DNA of 64,000 nt from Pezizomycotina sp. ARF18 (taxonomy: Eukaryota; Ascomycota). Below the pieces are notes generated by a model. That model did not search any database. It saw only the letters and a program-made list of their open reading frames with translations, and was not told the origin of the DNA. The stretch spans positions 62,001-126,000 of the forward strand of contig AZLU01000076.1 of assembly GCA_002224055.1 (NCBI GenBank), given 5' to 3'. Shown here piece by piece: positions 46,376 through 56,779 of this stretch; position 1 is the first letter of the stretch; the number at the start of each line of letters is the position of its first letter. Both the position numbers and the translations under genes were made by a program.

Positions 46376-48531
46376 ATGTCAATATCGTCCAGCGAGAAGA
46401 TCAACGGTTCGTGGAACACGGGTTCTAAAACGCTCAGTCCAGGCTTGATGGACCAGAGCAGATGGCCAAATCAACGGCCAAGATATACTTCAGGCCGAAC
46501 CTGCCTGACTTTGCTTGGGGTCTGAACCACCTCGACATTGACCACCACGCCAACGCGCGGGTGAAGACTTCGATAGGGAGGATCAAGTCTGACTCCTTTG
46601 AAGTATCGGTTGGCACTTGGGCAGACTCTACGCTCTACGGGTAAGTGGCAAAAGTCTCCTTACTAAACCCCGCCTCGTACTTAATTTTTACCTCACGGAG
46701 CGATCCTTAACTCCATTCGGGAGGATATAATGGTCAGGATTTTATGCTAACAACAAGCTTCGGCAACTTTTTTCCCTCTAGTGCTGGAGTAACTTATTTG
46801 GATATTTACGATTACGATAGAGAATTGCAGCACGGCTCTTTTGATACCAACGAGGTAAGGCTAGACCACTTTCTCTCTTTCTTTCTTTTTAATTCCCGGA
46901 AATTCAAATCATTTCCTCAATCTGGTGATCGTGGGGCTAAAAGGTGGGAGAAATATTACCGGTATACCGTTAATGTTTCCCCTTCTTTCCCCCTCTATCT
47001 GCTTGCTTGCTTGGTGGTGGGGATATTTTACCCTAATAATGCAGCTCTCATTAATGTGGACGTTCCAAGCGCAAGACTGTTTAAGGAGAAAGTATGAAGA
47101 TACCGCAACAAGATAATATGACATTTATTAACAGATGATGGAGAATGAAAAATTTTCACTACTATCTGTTTTAATTTACATTATCTCTTGTCTGGTCTCG
47201 TCTTATCCATATTCTGTCTTTCACATTCCTCCCCTATTTATCCTGTCTTTCCATATTTCCGAAGTCTCTTTTTTTTCTCTTTTCCCCTTGAAATAATCAC
47301 CGGGAAAGAGCAAATAAGAGCAAATTCGTATAAGCGAACCGAGATAAGCAAGAAAAAATTAAAATTTTTTCTTACCAAGTCTCGTCATAAGCAAAAAAAA
47401 AAAAAAAAAAAAAGACAAAAATGGCTAACAAAAGATTTTCGGAATTATCGCTCGTTAGCTACACATTTCAAGCTCGTCCTCGCCCCGAGCCCAAAACAAA
47501 ACTCCAAGCGTTTCGAGTTTACCACCCGTTCTCGGCCCCTCCCAGCGTCATCGTCTGGCTAACGGGCTTCGACATCGACAAGGTCTGTGACATCAGAATT
47601 AGGGCCTACGCTACGGATATTACGCCGACTGGCTTTACGTGCCACATAGATTCGTGGGGACACTCTCATGTACTGGGCTTCCGCCCACTGGATTGCCCAC
47701 CCGGTGGAGAGCCCGAGAATCTGCTCTGGGGTTTACTCGACGAACGGTGATAATGTTGGCCGTACGTTCCGCCGCAGCCAACGCCGAGAATATCTGTGAG
47801 GAAGGCATCGACTTCTTCGACGCACATCAAGCCGCGAATACGACAGCCCCGAAAATTAAACTTGGAGATGGCAGCCTAAGCAGCAGGGTTCTGTAACTTT
47901 TCCCGAAGGAAAATTTACCAGCACACCCAGGGTTTCCGCGGGGATAAACATGATAAACTTTTCCGCGCAGACGAACGCTCGCGTCAGCATTGTGGAAGAC
48001 AATATCTCCCTGAAGGATTCGATTGGGGGCTGAATACTTGGGGCGATTCGAGAATGAAGGCTGCTGGAGCGTCATACATCGCCATCGACGAGGGTCCCGG
48101 TTCGATGCTGCAGAAAACCAGGAGGTCGACGAGGTCGTCCAAGTGGGACGATGCCACGAGCTGCGGTCGGTCTTCGCGCAGGTCAGAGGTCTCCATCGAG
48201 GAACAGCCGATCTCTTCCAACGCGACGATAACGGCGGCTTCGCCGGAAACAGAGGGCAAATAGGAGTAATAGCACGAGAAGTCACGCTACGGACACAACC
48301 AGCGCCAGCCTTAAGCCGCGACCGAACAAGCAGAGCCAGCGTTACTCCGAGGAGACGAAATCGACGTCGTACCTTCCGCTTTCATCCCCTAGCTATCTCG
48401 AAACCTCTCGCGCGCGTCGCTGCCTGCTTCAGCGCATCGCGACAGTCAGCATACTCGCGACCCTAGCGTTCCTCGGAGCGTCGTGCCTATTCCGCCGTTC
48501 AGCCACCGGCAACGAGCCCGACGTACGGTAA
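46376..48531 (+). CDS. H-type lectin protein, three repeats plus membrane segment, disrupted
   Basis: H-type lectin domains bind glycans (first known from Helix pomatia agglutinin). Start ATG 46376 gives MSISSSEKINGSWNTGSKTL; after a frame change, repeat 1 reads FAWGLNHLDIDHHANARVKT ... DSFEVSVGTWADSTLYGAGV, interrupted by an intron at 46641-46781 (GTAAGT...CTCTAG) that splices in frame. A GTAAGG donor at 46855 opens a second, long intron (acceptor near 47434, uncertain). Repeat 2 (about 47496-47720): SAPPSVIVWLTGFDIDKVCD, DITPTGFTCHIDSWGHSHVL, then HWIAHP. Repeat 3 (about 47890-48090): VTFPEGKFTSTPRVSAGINM, FDWGLNTWGDSRMKAAGASY. Each shows the family pattern LD.....N.R......I....F.....TW.D......A. 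A Ser/Thr/Arg-rich spacer follows, then a membrane helix (RIATVSILATLAFLGASCLF) and a GTAAGA site at 48528. At least four frame changes. No signal peptide seen. Confidence 0.75.
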
Positions 48532-51500
48532 GAGGAGAAGAATTCTGCGGAGCGAATTCAAAACAGATGGAAGACGTTCTGCTCGGGATCTCCTCGAACG
48601 ACCTTCTCCACCACCAGATGGCGGGTCCGGCGGGGCACAGCGATAGCGGCTTGCACATTGCTAACAAGCGGGCATCGCTGATGCGCCCCAGTCACGACGA
48701 GCAGGAATCTGAGAGGCCTCATGAGCCGAGCAGTTGGAAATCTGGCTGGAAGCTGAGGATGAAGATGAAGAAGCCGATTTCCAGCTTCACGCTTCGAATT
48801 AACAATTTACTACTAGTACTTTTCTATTTCACGAACTTTGGCATATCTCGAGGGGGATTTGGTATCATCATATTTCTTTGTGCATACTGGAACATATTTA
48901 TTTTTCACGACGTCCGGTTTCTAATGAGGAGTTTTTCATGTTTCCTTTGTCGCTTCTTTTCTATTCTCATTTCGCCAGCGGGGGCTTGGTCATTTTTGGG
49001 GGTGTTTTCTTTTGTCTTTTCTATTCGTTTTCTCTGTCAACTTTCCTGTCTCTTCTGTATAATACCCTCCATTATAGTCGCTCGACTTGTTCACAAAATG
49101 GCGATATCTACTTTGTATTTACTCAAGTGCGATCATATAACCGGAAAAAATCTGTAGGATTCGATATCCATATCATATCCCTTTCACTTCTCATCTCTTC
49201 AGCATTGCATGCATTTAACAATCATCATCCTTGACATCGCGTCACAAAACCACTTTCTTCCCTTCGTGTTCATAATTTTTTAGTTTTAATAAAACCTGCT
49301 TTTGGACAGCGTTACTTTTGCATCGTCAGAATTTCCATAAACAAAAAAACACTCATTCATCCATTTTTCAAGAATATAACTCAAATCAATGACGCGTCAT
49401 ATACAAAGTATAATGAGATTATTTCTCAACTCCTCCCACTGCGGACCCCACTTGCCGAAATTTCAGAATATGCACGTTTGCAGTTACAGGCGGTCTTGAA
49501 ACCCCCAAAAGGCTAAGTAACAGTGTCCAGGCTTCTTCCTCGGAGTTCTACTCGTGCAGTAGCTTAATATAGCTCAAAATAGAAGACATCCACGTGTGGG
49601 GAACCAAAACCTTTGTAAACCGGGTTTTACCTTGATCACGAATCACCAAGTCACGTTGGCAGGGACACAAAAGGGGAACGGAGGACTCGGACCCGGAATA
49701 GAAGAGCGAAAAGAGCAAAAATCGCGCGTATACGATAAGCGTTAGGGCTGTAGCACATCATCCGTTAACGCTTCAGGAACATTTTGGAGCAGATCTTGTA
49801 ACTGGTTTGAGAGGAACGGGTAGGGCTGCATGGACTTCTGTGGATTTCTTCGAGTTAGGCTACGGTTGAACGCGTCTGACTGTGTGATCTAGAAGCAGAT
49901 AGCCTATTGTGGATTTCTTGTTGTGAAACTTGAGGTTACTGAAAACGAAAATGAGCGATATCTCCAAACCTAGAGCCGGCGTTTTGACGAATCAACCGCT
50001 GTCCAACACTTCAAGTGGGGAAATGCAGTCAGGGTAGCACTATAGGGCTCAGTTAAGCGGTAAGGCTGCAGGGCTCCCTGGTTGGAAAATTCTAAGGCAT
50101 CCGTGTACATACATGCAGCGTCTCTCTTTCTCCAGAACCTTTGCCAGAGGCTAGGATTATGGGTGTAACTTCGTAATAGGTCCAAATGGCTCATTTCTCT
50201 ATACGTTCATTGGCTTGAGCCATTTCTTTTCAGCAAAAATGTCTTTCCCGGCGTGAGGTTTTCATGGAAACGGTACCGAAATTCCGATTAGAGATGAGTC
50301 TGAGGGAAACGAATTCGAGTTTATTCGAGACCTATGAGCGAAATACTTGAACTAAAAGGATTGATTTTTGTTTGAGCTGGGAAATATTGTTGGTTGATGG
50401 ATCATGTAGATATAAGAATCGGGAAGTTCTAACCTCCCCAATACAACGCCCTTCCCCAAAGCGTCGTTTTGCTAGTTAAGTAATCATGACAAGCGGAAAT
50501 AGCTGCAATGTGGTAATTTGGAGACAATAATATCCCACACTCATGCGATCGTGACCGAATCTGTGATTTCAAGAATCGAGATAAAGGTACTGCGTAAATT
50601 TAACAGGCCAATCTTTTTTTTTGATTCCTCCACGGAGAATAACCAATAGATAATAATAACTGTAGGGCTAGGTGAGTCGGCGTGGGGGTTTGTTTTACTT
50701 TGCTGCAGGGACCAAGCTTGTTGAGTGTTACCAAACTTGTGAGTCTCGATACGAGCAGACGCGTAAGACTTGGAGGACACCGTTTTGAGAAAAGTTCCCT
50801 GTTGTCTGGTACTCGCTCTTTTTTAGAAAGATAAACCTTCTTACTAGAATACAACTCTCAAGAACGAGATGATGGCATCGTGATAGTACCATCGTTTATG
50901 AAATTATGATCTTACAGCCCACAGTCTTTTACAATTAACTGCCGAGCGACGGATGATACTGTTGTCAAAAAGCGTTTCAAAAGCTATGATGCGCGAACGT
51001 ATTATCGGCCCGTATCCTCCAACGAATGGCCGGTCAGCAATGCCAGCCCTACCCGATTCCGCGCATATATCGGCAAAAGCCCCATAGGAATCGCAAAATC
51101 CTGATGTCACAGATTTGAAATTTCATTTTTTTTTTTTTTTTTTTTTTTACCCTATTATCAGCTAAGTTATATACTCCCAAAGAGCCCAAAAATAATGCAG
51201 ACGAAATTATGACGTGAGCTTTTGAAATTTTCTTTAACGATAATTACTCCGTGAAGAGGGGTTGTATTGGAATTTTTGGGCGTGTGATTCTTTGTTGTTT
51301 GAAATTGTTATCGCGTTAGTCTCTTTCACAACCCCTTGAAAAAGGGTGATGCGATGGAACGTGATAACGGTCATACCTGAGATCATCCATAAGACTTTCC
51401 TTTAAACCTTCTTTTGCTCCGATGCATTCCGAGGGGAACTCTTTTATGCACCGACCGGCGACTGGCGACGGCATCTGGGTCTGATAAAGGTCGGACCGGT

Positions 51501-52061
51501 GCGAGCGGTTCCAATCGGTCTTGGACCGGTCTAGGATATATTAATGGTCGCATGTATCGTACGACGGCCGTTCGCAATTCTTCTTCGCGATAATAGGAGA
51601 GCACGCGCGTGGAGTCTTACATAGGAGACGGAACGTCTCGTGCGCGTACGCTCGTAGTTCGGTCGCAGAATTGCTGAGACTAAGCGGTCTTGTGATTCCC
51701 AGGAATTGGGAAGTAGAACATTCTGGTACAGTTCAGCGAATTCGGTTCCATAGAATCGGGAACTCCTACTACCCAAGTTAAATGAATAACGCTGCTTAAA
51801 ATTCCAGGAACAATTATTTTCCCGCAATTCATATCTCGGTGTTTTGGTGTACGAACTTTTGGCATTGAAGCTGATACATGCGTATTTTGTTTCGCGACGC
51901 TGCGGGAAAAGACTTTGTGCTGCAACGTCTTATAATCAGAGCTTCGAACCTTCCATTCTCTAGCGCTCGATAGACCGGATAAACCGATCTGCTTTAACAT
52001 CCCTAACATATGCGCTGAGATATTACTCGATGGATGTATATATATTTACTGCATGGAAAAT

Positions 52062-52091
52062 AGGAGCCAATGTATTAATGTTTTGGCTCCT
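52062..52091. repeat. Perfect 9-bp inverted repeat (hairpin)
   Basis: AGGAGCCAA, a 12-nt AT-rich loop, then TTGGCTCCT. No flanking gene needs it as a terminator; it may be chance or a relic end of a small element. Confidence 0.6.
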
Positions 52092-52388
52092 GTAATATCT
52101 TCCTTTATGAACATGATCGTTTATCGAAACCTTTAGTCGTCAGTGAGTTATACCAGAGTGAGCTAAGGTCCTCCGTTCGTATTTAGCGATGATACATGAA
52201 TTAGAGAAGGCCAAACACTCGGACGGCGTAGTAGTATACACTCTATAATACCGATAACCGCACAAAGAGATAGTCTCATCATGGGGATTTTCAAAGGAAA
52301 GGGGCGCTTTGCGTCTATACCTCGTGGATATCCCTAGAGCTACGCGCGTCTATCTCATGGGTAGCGTTAATCACAAAATCCCTTTCCG

Positions 52389-52432
52389 TCTCTCTCCTCT
52401 CCCTCTCCTCTCCCTCTCCTCCTATCTGTCTG
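52389..52432. repeat. CT-rich tandem repeat
   Basis: Imperfect tandem CTCTCC/CTCTCCC units running into TCTG-rich sequence; a polypyrimidine microsatellite. Confidence 0.75.
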
Positions 52433-53742
52433 CGTCTGTCTGTCTCTTTCTCTCGCATTTCCCCTCCATCTAACCCTATCACTTGTATTGGTTTCTAGAA
52501 ATGTAATCTGGATGCTATCTTCATAAGTTGTAGAAACGCACGGCTTACCCGATGATCTATAAAAAGAAGGGGGGAAACTTGCAATTGAGAAAGGATATCT
52601 GACGAAAGTATACCTGTATAGCTGAAGAAACTTGGAGAGTGTTAATAGGAGCGTGGAACTCCGCCTTCTTTATGTTAACTATAACCTGGAAACTAACTTC
52701 AATGCAACTACCATGACGAGATAATGATGATATACAATAACGGGATGCCGACTAGATAATTCTTAATTCTCTGTTGGGCGACCGCATTTGGTTCTACTTG
52801 ATTGCTGTTGCCTGAAGACAGTCGCTACGGTGATTAAAGAGAGGATGTTCACGAATCAACTCCGCGAACGGCTATCCGAATCTCACGAGGACATTGTATT
52901 GAGCTCCACAGGTTTTGATCATATAGATAAAAGACCTGTTCTGTCTCCATCGAAACTCAGATATGCTCATATATGTCGCTTTGTTGCAGCCATATACTAA
53001 GTAGCTATCATGGTCCACCAAAGATTTTCAAATAACTTCGTGTTTCGTCAAAGTGTTATAATTAATAATGAAATATTAGATCGGCGACACCGAACTGCAA
53101 TGTATGTGCACGGTAACTAAGGCTAACTGAAGAATTGAGAAGCGAAAAACTCTAAAGCTCAAGGTCACTGATTTAGTATCACGAGTGTAAGGCATAAGTT
53201 CACCCATAAACTATTGATATAGACATCCTACGCGTTCAAAGGGTTGTATAGATTTTGGAAGTTATATGAGGTACCTCGTTCTGGATTAAATTATGATTCT
53301 TTCAGGACCATGCTAACTCATTTCTACAGCTAGTGGGTTGTGCAGGGGTCGGTTTTAAGCTCATAGATGCAGTTTGAAGGCTCATACAGATAACTGCAGA
53401 TCGATGGATATCCAAATTCTCCGATACCAGCAGTGGCGATCTGCTATTTAGTTATAGGTTTGTGAATTTTTAGATAAGAGCTTCTCTCTAGAGAAATGTT
53501 AATCGCATTCTTCAAGATTTTATGCAAACGTTTGACAGAAGCACCTGGATATGACTAGGCTGCTATTCAGATATAACCATGTTGCAGAGTATCAACCTTT
53601 CTATTATTACATACAAGGCGCACTGCCTGAGCTCCAACTGAGGTCTGGGTAAGCTCGGTAAGAGTCTGGTTCGATATTTTTTTGAAAATATACAACTTCG
53701 GATCGATACACAACGTGAAAGCTCTTAAATGTTTTCTGATGT

Positions 53743-54177
53743 TTAGGTGGCGCATGAAGCCAATATCAACTTTGAAGTTCGACATGGTTTGGAATGTTCC
53801 CGGGCTTGCTGATCCACGTCATATCTTGAGATCCGATTCACAGCGCATCGGAGTGGCCGTAAATATTTGTGTTTAGGCTGATACAGGCGGTTATACGTAT
53901 TAGCTTTGATACCATGATATCCATGCGGAAGATCAGTCAAACCAGAAATATAAATTTCCGAGCACAGATGACCGGATTTGATATTTACACACGCTCATGC
54001 CATATGCGCTCTTTCGGTGAATAACTTTTTATCGGAAGTTTGTGCCGGCGTCTGAACGTCGAAATTCCAACAGCGTTTGACGACACGAGCTTGAACTTGC
54101 ATGGCGAGTCCTTGTTCTGATTCAGATGCTCGTGGTCGCTTAGCCTGTGCGACACTAGCCAGGATGTGCAGAACCAT
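53743..54177 (-). pseudogene. Possible secreted protein with one in-frame TGA
   Basis: From ATG at 54177 the minus frame reads MVLHILASVAQAKRPRASES (short hydrophobic start with a plausible AQA cleavage site), VVKRCWNFDVQTPAQTSDKK and LFTERAHMA, meets TGA at 53997-53995, then remains open in the same frame for 83 codons (ACVNIKSGHLCSEIYISGLT, DLPHGYHGIKANTYNRLYQP, and a Cys-containing end ILASCAT). CGA to TGA would join the two. The order C.NF...LFTERAHMA.AC loosely recalls small secreted RNase-like effectors of plant-pathogenic fungi, but no catalytic pattern is visible and that link is speculation. About 145 codons in all. Confidence 0.35.
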
Positions 54178-54627
54178 GCATTCAACCAATAAGCGACTGT
54201 CTCGTCACCTACTGGGGTGGCGCTGCCGTGAATCCTTGCAGAGATGGGATGATGGGCCTCGACGAGTGCATGTTTAGCTGCCCCAGCGTTGTTTCAAGCC
54301 GTCCACATTCAGTAACCCCTTTACTCGTCCAACAGCTTTCGACGGCTTCGTCCGTGAGACCTGAATCTGATAGTAGGAGAGATATTTGCCGAAATCCGCT
54401 ACGCTTACCGGTGAACGGAAGTCCTAGCGAAGATCGGAGAATTTCTATTCTATTCAGATCGGCCTTCCGAAGGGTACAAAAAGACTGGGTCTCCCATGGT
54501 GATATCCCAAAGGCAAATCACTAGTACCCATATCATTACCTTACCGATTAACTTATTCGCCGTCGCAAATTTCAAGCAATTTTACCTTACCCTGAAATTC
54601 CCTTTCTCCAGTAACTTCCTGCTAACA
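54178..54627. other. Intergenic
   Basis: Space between two genes pointing away from each other. A 98-codon plus frame starting at 54228 has no supporting feature. Confidence 0.4.
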
Positions 54628-55328
54628 ATGCGCCTATCTAGCGCCGTTTTGTCATCCTTATACTCCCTCGCAGCAGCAGCAGCAGCGGCGGCGGCGGCTG
54701 CGGCACACGGTGATACGTCGTCACATGTAGCTCGTGCATCGTTGAAGCACCACCGGTCGCTAAACCTCCGAATACATATGGAAAAAAAAACGCCCCGGGC
54801 GCACAGACTCCCATCCGGTCATCAGCTCCGGAAAGCCAAGCCTAAAACAAATGACGACGATACCACGAGCTCCGATAAGCCCAATAATGGGAAGCCAGTC
54901 GAGAAGACGACCCCGGCACGGATAGACCCGATAACCAAGGTCGCGGGTGTAAATTCCCCTATAAGCGCTGCGGCGGCCTATGCATACCACTCGGTGTCGG
55001 TGACTGCTGCAACCTAATCGTGGGTCCTTACTGTGGCGTCGGATCTTACTGTACACCGCAATTTAGTGATTCCAAGATTGAAGTTTGCTGCCCGAACGGG
55101 AAGAACTGTACCGATACTGCCGCAGACGGGACGCTAGCTAGTAGTGCTATATTTGCAACGCCGACGGGGACCGTTCTGCCGACGTATACGTACGCAGGCG
55201 AGACAGCGGCGACGTCGAGTAGTGCCCAAAGTAGCTCGGTAGTGTCGGCTTTCACATTACTAAATGTCAAGGTCCTGACCCTGGTCGCGGGGGCTGTAGG
55301 TATATGGCTTGGGGTGGGGAATCTGTAG
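54628..55328 (+). CDS. Cys-rich GPI-anchor-type surface protein, one frame change
   Basis: ATG 54628 starts MRLSSAVLSSLYSLA followed by an uninterrupted run of Ala encoded by GCA/GCG/GCT repeats, a signal peptide with a trinucleotide repeat in it. A basic, then Asp/Ser/Lys-rich linker follows. A frame change near 54885 is needed to reach the cysteine domain at about 54940-55110: GCKFPYKRCGGLC, GDCCNLIVGPYCGVGSYC, IEVCCPNGKNC, ten cysteines in a compact pattern typical of fungal surface proteins. Then a Thr/Ser/Ala-rich stretch and a C-terminal hydrophobic tail (LLNVKVLTLVAGAVGIWLGV) as expected for GPI attachment. Read naively, the first frame runs on to a stop at 55017 and hides half of the cysteines. 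Predicted cell-wall or plasma-membrane protein; exact family uncertain. Confidence 0.65.
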
Positions 55329-56216
55329 CACTGGATTATGCAGGTTGTATAATGCGGCAAAATTGCCCTATTGATGTATGTACTTTACGTCTAATATCCC
55401 TATTTCACGTTCTAGAAACGGCACAGTATTAAATATAAAAGCAAGCAGCATGCACAATTTCAAGAAAAGTTTAGACCTCAACCCGCCACCGAAGCAAGTG
55501 AATCATCGCTAGGGTTATTTAACCAATCGAGAGGACGATCCGCTTGATTTGTAGAACTATAGGGACGATGGTCTTCATGATAACCTTAAAGGCTGATACG
55601 ATCATGGATTTTGACAGGCAAATAAAAGTAAAACTTGAAGCACTTTGGTTAATAATTCAAAGCTCTAATATTAATTATTGAAGCAATATTGATAAAGACA
55701 ATTCTAATCGAAATACAGAGTATAAGGGAAAATATCGTGGAAATATGAACTTTGTGTGGCCACGCCAGCGTGTATTATCCAACACTCCGAGGAGAAGCGT
55801 TCTGGGAACAGAAGGCATAGCAAAGTGTATAATGAACAAGACAATTTGAAGTATGGGGAAAACGACTTCTGAAAGATGCAGGACCAAGTCCGTGAGGTAA
55901 CAGGTTTAACAATTCTGAATATCTATTTGGATAGCTTGTGAACAATAGCGTGCCATATAAATATGAAGTGTAGCGAGGACTGATAGACAATGTTGACCGT
56001 GGAGGTAATCTCTCCCCCGAGCTCTGTGTCCTCGGCAGGCTCATTCCTTGAGCCCGTCTCTTTCGTGAATACTCACAATACCAATTCGCTGCTAGCATCT
56101 TGACAGTCGTATCCGAAATGGGGGTGGATTAACATCGCTCAGGCTATCAACATCTAACACCACATCCTCGTCAGGCACATTGTCTGAGAAAGTGGGGTTA
56201 AAGTTAATACTCTTGG
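55329..56216. other. Intergenic
   Basis: I see no gene. The minus frame 56098-55775 has no start context or domain. Confidence 0.45.
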
Positions 56217-56779
56217 TCAACCATTACTCCATTTTATAATCAGCGCGAGATCACTCCCGCTGAACTGAATAGTGCGTTTGGGCGTTGGAGCTGTGGTGGA
56301 GGTCTCCCACTTGACAGCCTTGATGTTTTTGAGGTGGAGAACGTCTTATTTACATCATACCACTTCATCGAAGCCCAGTTATCTGCCGCTGTTGAGGCCT
56401 TCAGGTATTGAGGGTCTTCGCGAATCTGGCAGGGTCCGCGGTGGCGATATCTTGAACGTACTTTGGGAATGGTGCTAGAAATTCGGGGATGTAAGTCGGA
56501 TCTTCTGCGGTGGAGTACTCGTAAAAGAGCTCGTCCATTATCGCATGGTTCGGGGTTTTCAGGGGAGATGCCGATACTGTCAAAGCTTCTCTCGGGATTC
56601 GAGGGCAGCTTCGTCATTTCAAAGTGGAATTCGATATGTTCGAGGGTGCTCTGAGAGATTTTCTTGACGAAGTTTCGAGAGTTCATGGGAATCCGGATTT
56701 TCGATCCAGACGGCACACGGAGCGGCCAGGGCAGTGGCAGTAAAGAATAAAGGCTTAGGAGAAAGTTGCTGAGCTGCAT
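56217..56779 (-). pseudogene. Secreted protein, broken
   Basis: Minus strand from ATG 56779: MQLSNFLLS then, one frame over, LFFTATALAAP, together a good signal peptide. Further blocks in changing frames: NFVKKISQSTLEHIEFHFEM, TKLPSNPERSFD; LTVSASPLKTPNHAIMDELF, YEYSTAEDPTYIPEFLAPFP, KYVQDIATADPARFAKTLN; ADNWASMKWYDVNK; NIKAVKWETSTTAPTPKRTI and IKWSNG, stop at 56217. About 185 codons, no cysteine-rich domain, family unknown. At least four frame changes. A TATAAATA lies about 215 nt upstream (56992-56999), so a promoter is still visible. Confidence 0.45.

Larger units (their letters stand above)
48532..53742. other. Long intergenic stretch
   Basis: The first 250 bases may hold the last exon (cytosolic tail) of the lectin gene: a frame to 49157 (+) starts convincingly (EFCGANSKQMEDVLLGISSN) but drifts into T-rich, hydrophobic sequence that looks like UTR. 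Beyond that: a T tract (51126-51148), short frames on the minus strand at 51383-52009 without support, a hairpin at 52062-52091, and a pyrimidine repeat at 52389-52432. No gene called. Confidence 0.45.

Noticed and set aside
47827-48285. 152-codon minus-strand frame
   Set aside because: Antisense to lectin repeat 3 and the spacer, which match the H-type lectin pattern on the plus strand.
48483-49157. 224-codon plus frame ending in multiple hydrophobic stretches, as a multi-span membrane protein
   Set aside because: The second half is T-rich sequence with low-information hydrophobic codons, more like UTR; only the first part may be a lectin tail exon.
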